Notes: generated from the letters alone by a model not told the origin. Shown: positions 35,546 through 45,629, numbered from the stretch's first letter. The stretch is DNA of 64,000 nucleotides from Sunxiuqinia sp963678245 (GCA_965140765.1 OZ223309.1:1798001-1862000); one strand, 5' to 3'. Numbers and translations are program-made.

Positions 35546-36163
35546 TCAGCAGTCTGTGTTAATAAGAACCCAGTTTTTTTCAATACGCTCCGTAAGGTCA
35601 TCAAATTTCTCGTGCCACTTGTTTGCAAATAACAAGCACTGGATTTTTATTGATCCATCAGAGATACGATATACAACCGGATGATGACGATTGGGAAAGA
35701 TTGTTTCAGCATCGTCAACCACCAATAGCTTTAGTTTGGTACATGGTATTCCAGTATTGCTTAAAAGTTCATTAATTCGTTTGGGCGTTCCAATTAAGAT
35801 GTCAAGTCCTTCATAAATGGTATCCTTTTGATATTGTAAATTCCCCTGATCGAATACAGTAAACGTACGCAGATTGGTGTGTTTTCCCAATAGTTCGAAT
35901 TGTTCTTCCAGTTCAAAGGCTTTTTCTTTATTTTCAACTAAAACAACCGCTCGAGGTGCCTCTTCAAAGGCTTCTTTTAGCTGTTGAATTACGCCAATAA
36001 CAATTGTTGTTGTCTTTCCCGATCCTTCTGGTGCTATCACAAGCAGGTCTGCACCGGATTTTATTTTAGGAATACAATCCGTTTGAATCTCTTTAGGCTC
36101 TTTGTCAAAACCTTGGTCAATAATTCCTGATACAAGTTCAGGATATAGCTTTTTTAATTTCAT
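35546..36163 (-). CDS. Single-domain DEAD-box-like protein
   Basis: This 205-residue protein has only the first RecA-like domain of a DEAD-box helicase. A Q-motif-like KEIQTDCIP is followed by Walker A APEGSGKTTT (Lys50), GTPKR (motif Ib) and VVDDAE (about 150) in place of DEAD. SAT and the whole second domain with motifs IV-VI are absent, so helicase activity is unlikely. It could bind ATP or RNA as a regulator. It starts directly after the mnmE stop, with no gap, so they are one transcript and it may act in tRNA or ribosome biology. Confidence 0.75.
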   Translation of the reverse strand: MKLKKLYPELVSGIIDQGFDKEPKEIQTDCIPKIKSGADLLVIAPEGSGKTTTIVIGVIQQLKEAFEEAPRAVVLVENKEKAFELEEQFELLGKHTNLRTFTVFDQGNLQYQKDTIYEGLDILIGTPKRINELLSNTGIPCTKLKLLVVDDAETIFPNRHHPVVYRISDGSIKIQCLLFANKWHEKFDDLTERIEKNWVLINTDC

Positions 36164-37561
36164 TTATTTTCCGATACAAAAATTCTTAAAAATATGCCCC
36201 AAAACTTCATCATTTGATATTTCTCCGGTGATCTCTCCGAGGAAATGTAAGCACTCACGAATATCCTGAGCTAAGAAATCCCCGCTGATGCCATTTTTTA
36301 ATCCGTCGATAACACGTGTAACCGCCTGGTTAGCATTGTTTAGCGCTTCGTAGTGGCGAATGTTTGAAACAATAACATCGGTACCTTCTGGTTGTTGCAA
36401 GTTGGCATTTTCTTTCAGCAGTTCGATTAGCGACTCGAGGTTTTGTTGCATTTTTGCTGAAATAAAGACCATATCTTCATTTTCACCTAGTATAAAGGCA
36501 GCTAACATCTCCTTGATTTTATCATGTCCTCCAATGTCGGCTTTATTACCAACAATAATCAGTTTTTGATCCGAAATACGCTCCCGAATCAACTCTACTC
36601 GTTGGCGAATGAGCTCGATTGGGTTCGATAAGTCAGTGACTAATAATACAATTTCGGCTTGCTCCAGCTTACTATAGCTTCGCTCAATCCCCATAGCTTC
36701 AATTTGGTCAATTGTATCGCGAATTCCGGCTGTATCAAAAAAACGAAAAGCAGTACCTTCAATATTCACAACGTCTTCAATCACGTCTCGAGTAGTACCG
36801 TGAATATCGGAAACAATCGCCTTTTCTTCGTTTAAAATAGCATTCAATAGGGTAGACTTACCCACATTGGTTTCCCCAACAATAGCTACAGGAACGCCAT
36901 TTTTCAATACATTTCCCAATTTAAAAGAACTGGCCAGCGTGTTCAGTAAATGCTCAATCTTTTCTGTTAAAGTAATCAGTTGTTTGCGGTCGGCAAATTC
37001 CACATCTTCTTCGCTAAAATCCAATTCCAACTCAATCATCGCAATAAAATGCAGTAATTGGTCTCGTAATTTTTTTATTTCTGAAGAAAAGCCTCCGCGC
37101 ATCTGCTTAAAAGCCATTTTATGGTTGGCAGCATTGGTTGACGCAATCAGATCAGCCACTGCTTCGGCCTGCGAAAGATCCATCTTTCCATTCAAAAAAG
37201 CTCGTTGGGTAAATTCGCCTGGACGAGCCATTCGTGCTCCGCTTTTCAGTAACAATTCCAATATTCGCTGTTGAATGTATACGGCACCGTGACAGGTAAT
37301 TTCGACGACATCTTCACCTGTAAACGAATGCGGAGACCGAAACAAAGCCACCACTACTTCGTCAATGATATCGGTCTCTTCGCAAATTACCCCCACGTGT
37401 AAGGTATTCGCTTTTTGATCGGCGAGCTTTTTGTTTTTTGCCGGCGATTCAAAAATGCGATCTGCAATTTCAATGGCTTTTTCGCCTGACAAACGAATAG
37501 TTGCTATAGCACCAACTCCCGGAGAAGTAGCAATAGCGCATATGGTAGATTGATCAATCAT
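36164..37561 (-). CDS. mnmE: tRNA-modification GTPase MnmE
   Basis: This 465-residue GTPase works with MnmG to modify uridine 34 of tRNAs. An N-terminal formyl-tetrahydrofolate-binding domain (about 1-120) and helical domain surround a Ras-like G domain with GETNVGKSTLLN (G1, about 231), GTTRD (G2), DTAGIRD (G3) and NKAD (G4). The C terminus ends in the required CIGK. The length is standard. The single-domain DEAD-like gene follows at once. Confidence 0.97.
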   Translation of the reverse strand: MIDQSTICAIATSPGVGAIATIRLSGEKAIEIADRIFESPAKNKKLADQKANTLHVGVICEETDIIDEVVVALFRSPHSFTGEDVVEITCHGAVYIQQRILELLLKSGARMARPGEFTQRAFLNGKMDLSQAEAVADLIASTNAANHKMAFKQMRGGFSSEIKKLRDQLLHFIAMIELELDFSEEDVEFADRKQLITLTEKIEHLLNTLASSFKLGNVLKNGVPVAIVGETNVGKSTLLNAILNEEKAIVSDIHGTTRDVIEDVVNIEGTAFRFFDTAGIRDTIDQIEAMGIERSYSKLEQAEIVLLVTDLSNPIELIRQRVELIRERISDQKLIIVGNKADIGGHDKIKEMLAAFILGENEDMVFISAKMQQNLESLIELLKENANLQQPEGTDVIVSNIRHYEALNNANQAVTRVIDGLKNGISGDFLAQDIRECLHFLGEITGEISNDEVLGHIFKNFCIGK

Positions 37562-37644
37562 GAACTTCGATATTTAGAAGTGACAAAAGTACAAAATGTA
37601 AAGGTAGGGGCAAGGCGCAAATACAGCTTCTCCAGTGTGATTGC

Positions 37645-38454
37645 TTATTTAATGGATTTAAAATGCTTGAAATAGATCACAGGCAGATCTTTTATTTTGG
37701 ATTGTTCCTGCTCAAGCCAGACATTTAACATGCGCTCGGCAATGAATCCCAGCACACGTTCCTGATATCCTTTGTAATTGGATAGCGCTATCCGCTTTTC
37801 AAATTCAAACAAAATATCAAATAGCCACTCCATGCAACGGTCAAAATCGGCTCGTTTCATGATAAACATGTTGTTTGCATAGAGGCGCTTTTTAGATAAT
37901 ACGCGATGAAATGCATCAACATAGTCAGGGTACTTTTCCTTCAAGATTTCATCGAGTAGCAGCAAGTCTGTTTTATTGTGGTAACGCTCGTAGTGCTTCT
38001 TAACCGTATATTTCAGTTTTCTTTTCATCGGCATTAGCACATCATACTCATGCAATAAATCAATGACTTCCTGTTCTGTCAAAACATCCTCAATAAACTC
38101 TCTTACGTTACGGGTATAAATTAGCCCATGACGCTTATACTGGATGCCAACGAAACGATATAGCACTCGCTTAAACTTATAGTAGGTTGGTTCCGGTTTA
38201 TTGGTTAAAAAACGTCGGTAATGCACCACACCAACAATATCCTGCATGGTATTTTTCCAAACCCAATAAGTACCGGTTAGCTCGCTGTAGGATTTATTCC
38301 TCTCTGAAATCGATTTCCCAGTATCATCGCCTTTCATGTGAACGGCAGCATGGGAGATGGCATTACCAGCCATTATCGGAATGTATGGGGATTTGTTGAT
38401 AACAACCGGTGCTTCTTTGTAAAAAAATGTATATAACTCTATCCTTTTTGACAT
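37645..38454 (-). CDS. DUF4422 glycosyltransferase-like protein
   Basis: This 269-residue protein shows the DUF4422 pattern: YIPIMAGNAI near the start, then SYSELTGTYWVWKN and GVVHYRRF (about 80-100), and MFIMKRADFDRCMEWLFDILFEFE later. Such proteins occur in capsule, O-antigen and LPS clusters and are thought to be glycosyltransferases. It follows another glycosyltransferase gene by 24 bp, so the pair likely decorates the same surface glycan. Confidence 0.85.
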   Translation of the reverse strand: MSKRIELYTFFYKEAPVVINKSPYIPIMAGNAISHAAVHMKGDDTGKSISERNKSYSELTGTYWVWKNTMQDIVGVVHYRRFLTNKPEPTYYKFKRVLYRFVGIQYKRHGLIYTRNVREFIEDVLTEQEVIDLLHEYDVLMPMKRKLKYTVKKHYERYHNKTDLLLLDEILKEKYPDYVDAFHRVLSKKRLYANNMFIMKRADFDRCMEWLFDILFEFEKRIALSNYKGYQERVLGFIAERMLNVWLEQEQSKIKDLPVIYFKHFKSIK

Positions 38455-38478
38455 AGTGAAATTTATAAGTCACGATCA

Positions 38479-39273
38479 TTATTGATTCTTATCAGCCTGC
38501 GAATACCATGAACTTCCAATTGTTTTCATTCTGTAATGTATTTCTTCCTCCGACAGTACCTCAGGATTTTCGTACCAAGGTAAATGCCTTGCCATGTATT
38601 TTCCACTTGTACGTAACGTTTTTCCCCATTGTTGATTTTTTGTCATCGGTTTGTACAATGCAAATGTCGTATCAATATCAGCTTGAAAGATATTTTCAGA
38701 AATCTGCTTTTCCCAAAATTTGCTTTCCCACTGAATTACATCTTCTTTGTTCGGATAATAGTCAGGAATATCGTCAATCTTTAAGCCAAAGCCAACTTTA
38801 GTATAAGCGGGGTATTTGACTAATAATTCCTGAAAGTACCTTACTGCATTCAACGGACATTCCTCAATAGGTAGAATATCCGGATCGGTGTAAATATAAG
38901 GTAGACCTCTGAACCATAGGTGTATAATTGTATCCCAGATAGACTTATAACCAATATTGGCATTCATTTGTATTACTGTGTGGCTGGTTTTTTGATAATA
39001 CTCCAACAATTCGGGATAGCTCGAATTATTATCAATGATATAAATATTTTTCATTCCAGCCTTTTCTAACCAATCGATCAGCTTTCTTAAACAAATAATC
39101 CGGTTATAATTATTGATGACTACCGGTATTTCTCGATAATCGATATTGTCGCCTGCTAAATGTTTTAAAAACCTTCTTTTTACAAATGTTTTTTTCAAGG
39201 TGCCAACTAGTTTCGAATAAGTTCGGGCAATTTTACGATGTTCGCTAAAAGGTATGCTATAGTTTATGATCAT
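38479..39273 (-). CDS. Glycosyltransferase, GT-A fold, family 2-like
   Basis: This 264-residue protein starts its GT-A domain at about residue 50: IPVVINNYNRIICLRKLIDWL, then IYIIDNNSSYPELLEYY and YIYTDPDILP with the metal-binding DxD-like acidic residues (about 150). The pattern fits nucleotide-sugar transferases of the GT2 type. It is first of a two-gene operon with the DUF4422 gene and is divergent from a GT4-type gene at 39532. The sugar is unknown. Confidence 0.85.
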   Translation of the reverse strand: MIINYSIPFSEHRKIARTYSKLVGTLKKTFVKRRFLKHLAGDNIDYREIPVVINNYNRIICLRKLIDWLEKAGMKNIYIIDNNSSYPELLEYYQKTSHTVIQMNANIGYKSIWDTIIHLWFRGLPYIYTDPDILPIEECPLNAVRYFQELLVKYPAYTKVGFGLKIDDIPDYYPNKEDVIQWESKFWEKQISENIFQADIDTTFALYKPMTKNQQWGKTLRTSGKYMARHLPWYENPEVLSEEEIHYRMKTIGSSWYSQADKNQ

Positions 39274-39531
39274 AAATTAAAAGGTACAAACCACAAAAAT
39301 AAACAAACCTTTCAAACTCTTCAGATAAATCATATTTTTTGCTGAGAAGTGATAGCACTTTAGTAGGAACAGCATTTAAGAGCTGCCTACTACCGCAAAA
39401 TTTAATCCGTTATCTGTTGTTTAGTACTTTCTGCGTAGTAGCTTTATTCTGTCTGCTTTCTATTGAAATTAAATCATAAAAAACTACTTTAGTGCGTTAC
39501 TCTGTTGATTCATTAAATTTATTCGATCAAA

Positions 39532-40671
39532 ATGCCTTTGAAAATTGGTTTCGATTCGAAACGCGCGTTGCACAATACCCGAGGATTGGGAAATTACTCC
39601 AGAAATTTGATTAGTGGACTAGTCAATTATTATCCGGAAAACAGCTATTATTTGTTTGGCAAGTCAGCTAAAAACACAGAATGTGTGCGTTGGCAAAAGC
39701 AAATCTCGAATCAAACGACTTTGATTAGTCCTGGTCCTTCATTACCGGGTAAAGCTCTCTGGCGAAGCTACTTTTCAGAAGACGAAATCCGAAAACAACA
39801 GTTGGATATTTTTCATGGGTTAAGTCACGAAATTCCCTTTAAGAAAAAAAACAAGCACACCAAATACGTTGTCACAATTCACGATCTTTTTGTATTCCGG
39901 CTGAAAAATGAGTTTAAGTGGATTGACCGGAAGATTTATCTGGCGAAAATAAAATATAGTTGCAGGCATGCCGATCTAATTATCGCTGTAAGTGAACAAA
40001 CAAAAAAGGATTTAATTGATTTGCTGCACGTGACAGAGGAAAAGATTGTGGTGAATTATCAGTCGTGTTCCGATTTATATTACGAAGAAAAGAATGATGA
40101 ATGGAAACAACGTGTCAAAAAAGCCTATCAATTACCCAATCGTTTTTACTTATTTGTTGGTGCATTGGTCAAGCACAAAAATATAGAGCGGATTATCGAA
40201 GCAATTGCTTTGTTGCCATTGGAAATTCAATATCCACTGGTTATCGTTGGCAGGGAAAACAGTTATAAAAATGAGCTGATTGCCATCGCCAGGAAATTCA
40301 AGCTAGAGGAGAAAATTCAATTTGTGAATTTTGTTACTGGTGAAGATTTACCTGTGCTTTATCAATTGGCTGAATTACTCATCTGGCCATCTCTCTTCGA
40401 AGGCTTTGGAATTCCAATTATAGAAGCACTGTTTAGCAAACTTCCGGTAATTACCAGTAATTTAGGCTGTGTTGCCGAAGCAGGCGGGGAGGGGGCTGTT
40501 TATGTTGACCCGGAGCAGGCATCTGCAATTGCTTCTGCCATTGAATCAGTTATTACAGATGATACACTGTATGCGAAACTACGAGAAAAGGGGCATGCAC
40601 ATGTTCAGAAATTCCATATTAAAAATACCTCTCGACATTTAATGGAACTGTATAAAAGTGTGCTAAAGTAA
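39532..40671 (+). CDS. Glycosyltransferase family 4 (GT-B)
   Basis: This 379-residue protein has the GT-B fold. KIGFDSKRALHNTRGLGNYSRNLI marks the N-terminal domain only by its RGLGNYSRN core. The C-terminal Rossmann half has FLFVGALVKHKN-like YLFVGALVKHKN (about 205), LIWPSLFEGFGIPIIEAL with the conserved Glu (about 290) and SNLGCVAEAGG. It probably works on cell-surface glycans with the two divergent glycosyltransferase genes. Donor and acceptor are unknown. Confidence 0.92.
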   Translation: MPLKIGFDSKRALHNTRGLGNYSRNLISGLVNYYPENSYYLFGKSAKNTECVRWQKQISNQTTLISPGPSLPGKALWRSYFSEDEIRKQQLDIFHGLSHEIPFKKKNKHTKYVVTIHDLFVFRLKNEFKWIDRKIYLAKIKYSCRHADLIIAVSEQTKKDLIDLLHVTEEKIVVNYQSCSDLYYEEKNDEWKQRVKKAYQLPNRFYLFVGALVKHKNIERIIEAIALLPLEIQYPLVIVGRENSYKNELIAIARKFKLEEKIQFVNFVTGEDLPVLYQLAELLIWPSLFEGFGIPIIEALFSKLPVITSNLGCVAEAGGEGAVYVDPEQASAIASAIESVITDDTLYAKLREKGHAHVQKFHIKNTSRHLMELYKSVLK

Positions 40672-40771
40672 ATTTCTTTTTGGTCGACAAGGACCGAGTT
40701 CAGAACTGAATGTATTCAAGCTATTTATAAAAAAAATATCACCAATTTATCGCTGGCATAAATCAAACCAC

Positions 40772-40779
40772 TATATTTG
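40772..40779 (+). promoter_or_regulatory. -7 promoter box of fabG
   Basis: TATATTTG is an exact TAnnTTTG box 25 bp upstream of the fabG start codon at 40805. Confidence 0.55.
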
Positions 40780-40804
40780 TTCAGCAAAATTAAAATACAC
40801 AAAG

Positions 40805-41551
40805 ATGAAATTATTAGAAGGTAAAACGGCTCTGATTACTGGTGCCTCAAGAGGTATTGGTAAAGCCATTGCGTTAAAATTTGCCGAAGAAGGTTGTAAC
40901 ATTGCGTTTACTGATCTGTTTGAAGATGAAAACATGAAAGCGACTGAAGCTGAATTGAATGCAGTAGGTGTAAAAGCCAAAGGTTATGCTTCAAACGCTG
41001 CCGACTTTGCTGATACCGACCGCGTTGTTTCTGAAGTTGTTAAAGAATTTGGACAAATTGATGCTTTGGTGAATAATGCCGGAATTACAAAAGATACTTT
41101 GCTGATGCGTATGACTGAAGAACAGTGGGATGCTGTAATTACAGTCAACTTAAAATCAGTATTCAACTTTACAAAAGCGGCTCAAAAAATAATGTTGAAG
41201 CAACGGTCGGGCTCAATTGTCAATTTGAGTTCTGTTGTAGGAGTTAGCGGGAATGCAGGACAATCAAACTACTCAGCATCCAAAGCAGGTATTATTGGTT
41301 TTACAAAATCGATTGCCAAAGAGCTCGGTTCACGAGGCATTCGCAGCAATGCGATCGCTCCAGGATTTATCATTACCGAAATGACAGCCAAGATTCCTGA
41401 GGATGCCAGAAAAGCATGGGAAGCAAATATTCCGATGAAAAGAGGAGGTACTCCTGAAGAAGTTGCGAAAACTGCACTCTTTCTTGCATCTGACTTATCA
41501 AGTTATGTGAGCGGACAAGTGATCAATGTTTGTGGTGCAATGAATACCTGA
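40805..41551 (+). CDS. fabG: 3-oxoacyl-[ACP] reductase
   Basis: This 248-residue short-chain dehydrogenase reduces 3-oxoacyl-ACP in fatty-acid elongation with NADPH. It shows TGASRGIGKAIA (11-22), NNAGITKD, the catalytic Ser in LSSVVG and YSASKAG (Tyr and Lys, about 155-159), then APGFIITEMT. FabG-type proteins include many related reductases, but the close FabG pattern and length support this call. A terminator separates it from the kinase gene. Confidence 0.9.
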   Translation: MKLLEGKTALITGASRGIGKAIALKFAEEGCNIAFTDLFEDENMKATEAELNAVGVKAKGYASNAADFADTDRVVSEVVKEFGQIDALVNNAGITKDTLLMRMTEEQWDAVITVNLKSVFNFTKAAQKIMLKQRSGSIVNLSSVVGVSGNAGQSNYSASKAGIIGFTKSIAKELGSRGIRSNAIAPGFIITEMTAKIPEDARKAWEANIPMKRGGTPEEVAKTALFLASDLSSYVSGQVINVCGAMNT

Positions 41552-41572
41552 TCATTCAGAAAAAATATTTTC

Positions 41573-41607
41573 AAGCCGACACCTGTTAATGTGCCGGCTT
41601 TTCTTTT
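41573..41607 (+). terminator. Terminator of fabG
   Basis: Arms AAGCCGACAC and GTGCCGGCTT (one mismatch) with an 8-nt loop are followed by TTCTTTTTTT. Confidence 0.8.
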
Positions 41608-41618
41608 TTTACATTTTT

Positions 41619-42476
41619 ATGAAACGGGCACTTTTCCTTGGCTTAGCCACTTTAGACATTCAATACTATGTTGATGTTTTTCCAAACAGCAATGTAAAAA
41701 TAAAGTCGGCACCGCCTGAGTTTTTTGTTGGAGGACCAGCGACCAATGCTGCTGTTGCATTTGCTGCATTAAATAGGAGTGCAAATTTGGTAACAGCCAT
41801 CGGCGATAATTCATTCAAGTCTGTCTTTAGTGATGACTTTGAAAGATGCCATGTAAATTGCCTTGATGTGCAAAAGGATAAGCAAATACAACCGGTTTTA
41901 GCAACAGTAATTACCTCTTCTGATGGCGATCGCACAATATTTACGCATCATCCAGAGAAGCTGAACGCGAAGTTGGATTCAAAAAAGCTTTTGGATGAAA
42001 TCAATCCGGAAGTGGTCATGCTCGATGGATTTTATCTGGAAATAGCAGTTGGCCTTGCTGCCGAAGCCAAAAAAAGAAACATTCCGGTTGTTTTTGATGG
42101 AGGCAGCTGGAAGTCTCATCTGCCGGCAATATTACCTTTTGTCGACTATGCCATCTGTTCAAGTGATTTTCGTCCTCCAAAAACGGAAACGCCTGATGAT
42201 ATTTTTGCTTTTCTTGATCAATACAAAATTTCATCTAAAGTCATTTCACAGGGACAAGAACCGATCTTATATCAGTCTTCGACTCAATCGGGTAGCATCG
42301 ACGTCCCTAAAGTAGAAGTGTTAGACACGTTAGGTGCAGGCGATTTTTTGCATGGTGCATTCTGCTATTATCTACTAAGCCAGCAAAACTTTAAAAAGGC
42401 ACTTGCAAAATCAGCTTTGTTTGCTTCAAATACCTGTTCGTACAGGGGAACACGCGGTTGGCTAATTAAACCGTAG
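41619..42476 (+). CDS. PfkB-family carbohydrate kinase
   Basis: This 285-residue ribokinase-like enzyme phosphorylates a sugar or nucleoside with ATP. The sugar-binding GGPATNAAVAFAAL (about 38-51) and the anion-hole block DTLGAGDFLHGAF with catalytic Asp (about 240) are clear. ATG at 41619 is chosen because an earlier in-frame start lies within the fabG terminator. The substrate is not deducible. Confidence 0.88.
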   Translation: MKRALFLGLATLDIQYYVDVFPNSNVKIKSAPPEFFVGGPATNAAVAFAALNRSANLVTAIGDNSFKSVFSDDFERCHVNCLDVQKDKQIQPVLATVITSSDGDRTIFTHHPEKLNAKLDSKKLLDEINPEVVMLDGFYLEIAVGLAAEAKKRNIPVVFDGGSWKSHLPAILPFVDYAICSSDFRPPKTETPDDIFAFLDQYKISSKVISQGQEPILYQSSTQSGSIDVPKVEVLDTLGAGDFLHGAFCYYLLSQQNFKKALAKSALFASNTCSYRGTRGWLIKP

Positions 42477-42540
42477 TAAGGTCTTTCCTTTCATTTTGCT
42501 TTTTCATAACTTGTATAAATTATAACGAAGTGCACGATTC

Positions 42541-44445
42541 ATGACTAAACGGAGTATTGGTGTTCAGTTAGGAGTTTATGTTTTAGCCGCAGTGATTGCG
42601 GTAGTTTCCTTAATTGTGTTTTTGAACTATAAACACAGTAAGGAAATTCTAATGCAAAAAATAGAGGAAGGGGCGATTCACCAATCGAGTTTGATTATCA
42701 ATCAAATTTCGATTAATGTGGTTAATACTCAGGAAATATCCAGAAATGTTGCAACTCAGGTTCTTTATTACCAGTCTAATGGCGATTTACAATTTTTTCT
42801 GCATGAAGTGCTTAAAAACAACCAAGTCATTAATGGCTTGCGTGTGATGCTTTTTCAAAATGGAGACACTACCACGTATTCATCGTTCCGATACAGCCCG
42901 CAAAACTTGATTAAAGTTGAAAAAAATGATCGTAATTGTGAGGTATTTCAAACACCTGATCTTTTGAGCCAATTAGCCAAAGCCCCGCAAGGATTTTGGT
43001 GTCAGCCATATTACTGTCCTAACGACTCATCTAATTTGCTTATTTCATATTATTTGCCTGTTTACAATCAGCAAAATGATACTATCGGAATAGTTGCCGG
43101 AGATATTAACCTGAAATTTTTAAGCAACGCAATTGCAAACATTTCAATTAAGAAAAATGGGTTCGCATTTATTATATCGAAAGAAGGCTATTTTTTGACT
43201 CATCCAAACGAAGATTGGGTCATGAAAAAGAATATTTTTGAGATTGACTCGAAAATATTTACTGAAAACCGGCAAGAATATATTGAAGGCCTAGAGAGTA
43301 ATCAAATGGGGTCTGGTTTTTCCTATCCCAAAATGCTTAATTACGAAAGAAGCTGGTTTTATTTTGCCCCCGTGGTTACCACCAACTGGAAAGTAATCAT
43401 TGTAATTCCAACCAATGAATTATTTAATGAGTTGGATGGAATTTTTGAAGAAATTGTGCTGGTTTCGGTGCTCGGAATCATGCTCATTTTATTAATCATT
43501 ATCGTACTCTTTAAACGTATGTTTTCGCCTTTAGCTCAGGCTGTAAAATCGATCCAGCGCTTCAGTTTTGGCGATCATTCGCTGCGACGCCCGGGAAGAA
43601 AAAATGAGATAGAATTGTTGAATGAGAGTTTGCAAGCACTTCAAAATCAGTATGGAACTTATATGAGAGAGCAATTACAGGTTCGAAAAGATAAGCGGAA
43701 ATATGAGAAAGATCTGAAGTCGGCAAAAGAAATACAGCGTACAATTATTCCTCAGGATTTTAGCGTGTTAAGTAAACACAAGGAAATTGAGTTATATGCG
43801 ATTTTAAAACCTGTAGAAAGTATTGGAGGTGATTTGTACGATTTCTTCTTTATTGATGAAAAGCACCTGCTTTTTACGATGGGCGACGTGTCGGGAAAAG
43901 GAATACCAGCAGCATTATTTATGGCAGTGGCCAATACCATGATTAAAAGCAAATCTACCGAATTGTCGTCCGCCGGCATCGTCGACTCTGTCAATCAGGA
44001 ACTGAGCAAAGAAAATTCGAATCAGCATTTTTTAACTCTATTTCTCGGCATTTTAGATATTGAAACCGGTGTTTTAGACTATTGTAATGCGGCACATAAC
44101 TATCCATTTTTGTTAGGAAAAAGTAAAGGGATCAAGCAGCTTGAGACTACCCATGGGTTGCCTATTGGTTTGTATTCAAACAAAAGTTATGAATCAGATT
44201 CCGTCGTTTTATCGAAAGGTGAAACCCTGGTTTTATATACGGATGGAGTTACAGATTGTAAAAATCCGTTGGACGAATTCTATGGGCAGCAACGGTTGCT
44301 ATCTTATTTGCAAACTGCAATCGATTATCCATCAAAATTTTTGGTTGACAGTCTGGTGGTGGATTTACAGGGCTTCAGGAGTAATGCGAAACAAGCTGAT
44401 GACATAAGTGTAATGGCTATTAGATTTAACGGTAAATACACATAA
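42541..44445 (+). CDS. Membrane PP2C/SpoIIE-type phosphatase with cache sensor
   Basis: This 634-residue protein has one N-terminal membrane helix (about 8-28), a dCache-like extracytoplasmic sensor (about 35-300), a second helix (about 305-328), a HAMP-like segment and coiled coil, then an RsbU/SpoIIE phosphatase domain (about 395-632). That domain has GGDLYDFF, DVSGKGIPAALFMA, YCNAAHNYPFLL, LYTDGVTD and DDISVMAIRF as metal-site landmarks. Such enzymes dephosphorylate anti-anti-sigma factors. No partner gene is adjacent; mscS follows 69 bp later. Confidence 0.93.
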   Translation: MTKRSIGVQLGVYVLAAVIAVVSLIVFLNYKHSKEILMQKIEEGAIHQSSLIINQISINVVNTQEISRNVATQVLYYQSNGDLQFFLHEVLKNNQVINGLRVMLFQNGDTTTYSSFRYSPQNLIKVEKNDRNCEVFQTPDLLSQLAKAPQGFWCQPYYCPNDSSNLLISYYLPVYNQQNDTIGIVAGDINLKFLSNAIANISIKKNGFAFIISKEGYFLTHPNEDWVMKKNIFEIDSKIFTENRQEYIEGLESNQMGSGFSYPKMLNYERSWFYFAPVVTTNWKVIIVIPTNELFNELDGIFEEIVLVSVLGIMLILLIIIVLFKRMFSPLAQAVKSIQRFSFGDHSLRRPGRKNEIELLNESLQALQNQYGTYMREQLQVRKDKRKYEKDLKSAKEIQRTIIPQDFSVLSKHKEIELYAILKPVESIGGDLYDFFFIDEKHLLFTMGDVSGKGIPAALFMAVANTMIKSKSTELSSAGIVDSVNQELSKENSNQHFLTLFLGILDIETGVLDYCNAAHNYPFLLGKSKGIKQLETTHGLPIGLYSNKSYESDSVVLSKGETLVLYTDGVTDCKNPLDEFYGQQRLLSYLQTAIDYPSKFLVDSLVVDLQGFRSNAKQADDISVMAIRFNGKYT

Positions 44446-44514
44446 TTTATTGAACGCACTTAAGATTCCGTTGTTATTTTAGATGAAAATAAACAGTAAG
44501 ACAAACTTCTATTA

Positions 44515-45570
44515 ATGGATATATATTTGAGAATTGGAACGATCACGGTTGGCGTTGTTGTAGGATTTATAATCGCTTTTGGAATTATTGCCTATGTGAA
44601 AAAGGTAATTCGCAAAGGAACCGATCATACAATAGGACTAAAGGTATTAAGACTAATAAGTTTCCCATTTACCGCTCTCATTATTTTACTCTTCGGATCG
44701 GTGCTTGCACCAATTACAGGGCTATTGGGTGAGAAATTCTCTTCAGACATTCGGATTTTTAGTGGTATTGTATATACAATCATAATTGCATGGCTCATAA
44801 TTAATTCAATTAAGGGAGTGAAAGTCTATTTTCTGGGTAAATATGACATCACATCAAAAAATAATCTGAAAGCCCGTAAGGTTTATACTCAACTTACAGT
44901 GCTTGAACGAATGCTGATCTCAATCACGTTGATCATCTCGCTCGGAGTGATTTTGATGATGTTTCCACAGATTCAAAAAATTGGAGTTAGCCTACTGGCC
45001 AGCGCCGGTATTGCTGGTATTATTATTGGGTTTGCTGCACAACGAAGTATTGCGCTTATCTTAGCCGGATTTCAAATTGCAATTACTCAACCTATTCGAA
45101 TTGAAGATGCGGTGGTCGTGGAAGGAGAGTGGGGGTGGATTGAAGAAATCACGCTGACTTATGTTGTTGTTCGTATTTGGGACAAACGCAGATTAATCCT
45201 GCCAATCAGCTATTTTATTGAAAAACCGTTTCAAAATTGGACGAGAACATCTGCCGAAATTATGGGAACCGTTTTTATTTATGTTGATTATGGATTTCCT
45301 GTTGATTCAATGAGAAAAAAATTAACTGAAATCCTTGAAAATACTGACCTTTGGGATAAAAAAGTTAATGTACTTCAGGTAACTGACTTAACGGAAAGAA
45401 CGATTCAACTAAGAGCTTTGGTTAGTGCCTATGATTCGCCAACTGCTTGGGATCTTCGCGTGCATGTCCGGGAACAGCTGATTAAATTTGTTCAGGAAGA
45501 ATTTCCAGAATTTCTTCCTAAAGCACGGATTAATCTGGATGAAAAGGAATCAACAAAAACTGACAACTAA
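44515..45570 (+). CDS. mscS: Small-conductance mechanosensitive channel, MscS type
   Basis: This 351-residue inner-membrane protein has about five hydrophobic segments. The pore-lining helix (LLASAGIAGIIIGFAAQRSI, about 160-180) is rich in Gly and Ala, followed by the MscS beta domain with QPIRIEDAVVV, WIEEITLTYVVVRIWDKRRLILP and FIEKPFQNWTR. It releases solutes on hypo-osmotic shock. It is downstream of the phosphatase gene and may share its transcript. Confidence 0.92.
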   Translation: MDIYLRIGTITVGVVVGFIIAFGIIAYVKKVIRKGTDHTIGLKVLRLISFPFTALIILLFGSVLAPITGLLGEKFSSDIRIFSGIVYTIIIAWLIINSIKGVKVYFLGKYDITSKNNLKARKVYTQLTVLERMLISITLIISLGVILMMFPQIQKIGVSLLASAGIAGIIIGFAAQRSIALILAGFQIAITQPIRIEDAVVVEGEWGWIEEITLTYVVVRIWDKRRLILPISYFIEKPFQNWTRTSAEIMGTVFIYVDYGFPVDSMRKKLTEILENTDLWDKKVNVLQVTDLTERTIQLRALVSAYDSPTAWDLRVHVREQLIKFVQEEFPEFLPKARINLDEKESTKTDN

Positions 45571-45595
45571 ACGAATCAAAATTTATATCAAAAAA

Positions 45596-45627
45596 AAGTC
45601 GGTTAATGATTAACCGGCTTTTTTACT
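45596..45627. terminator. Bidirectional terminator between mscS and clpC
   Basis: Arms AAGTCGGTTAAT and ATTAACCGGCTT pair with one wobble across a single base, flanked by A-runs on the left and T-runs on the right, which suits both convergent genes. Confidence 0.85.
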
Positions 45628-45629
45628 TT

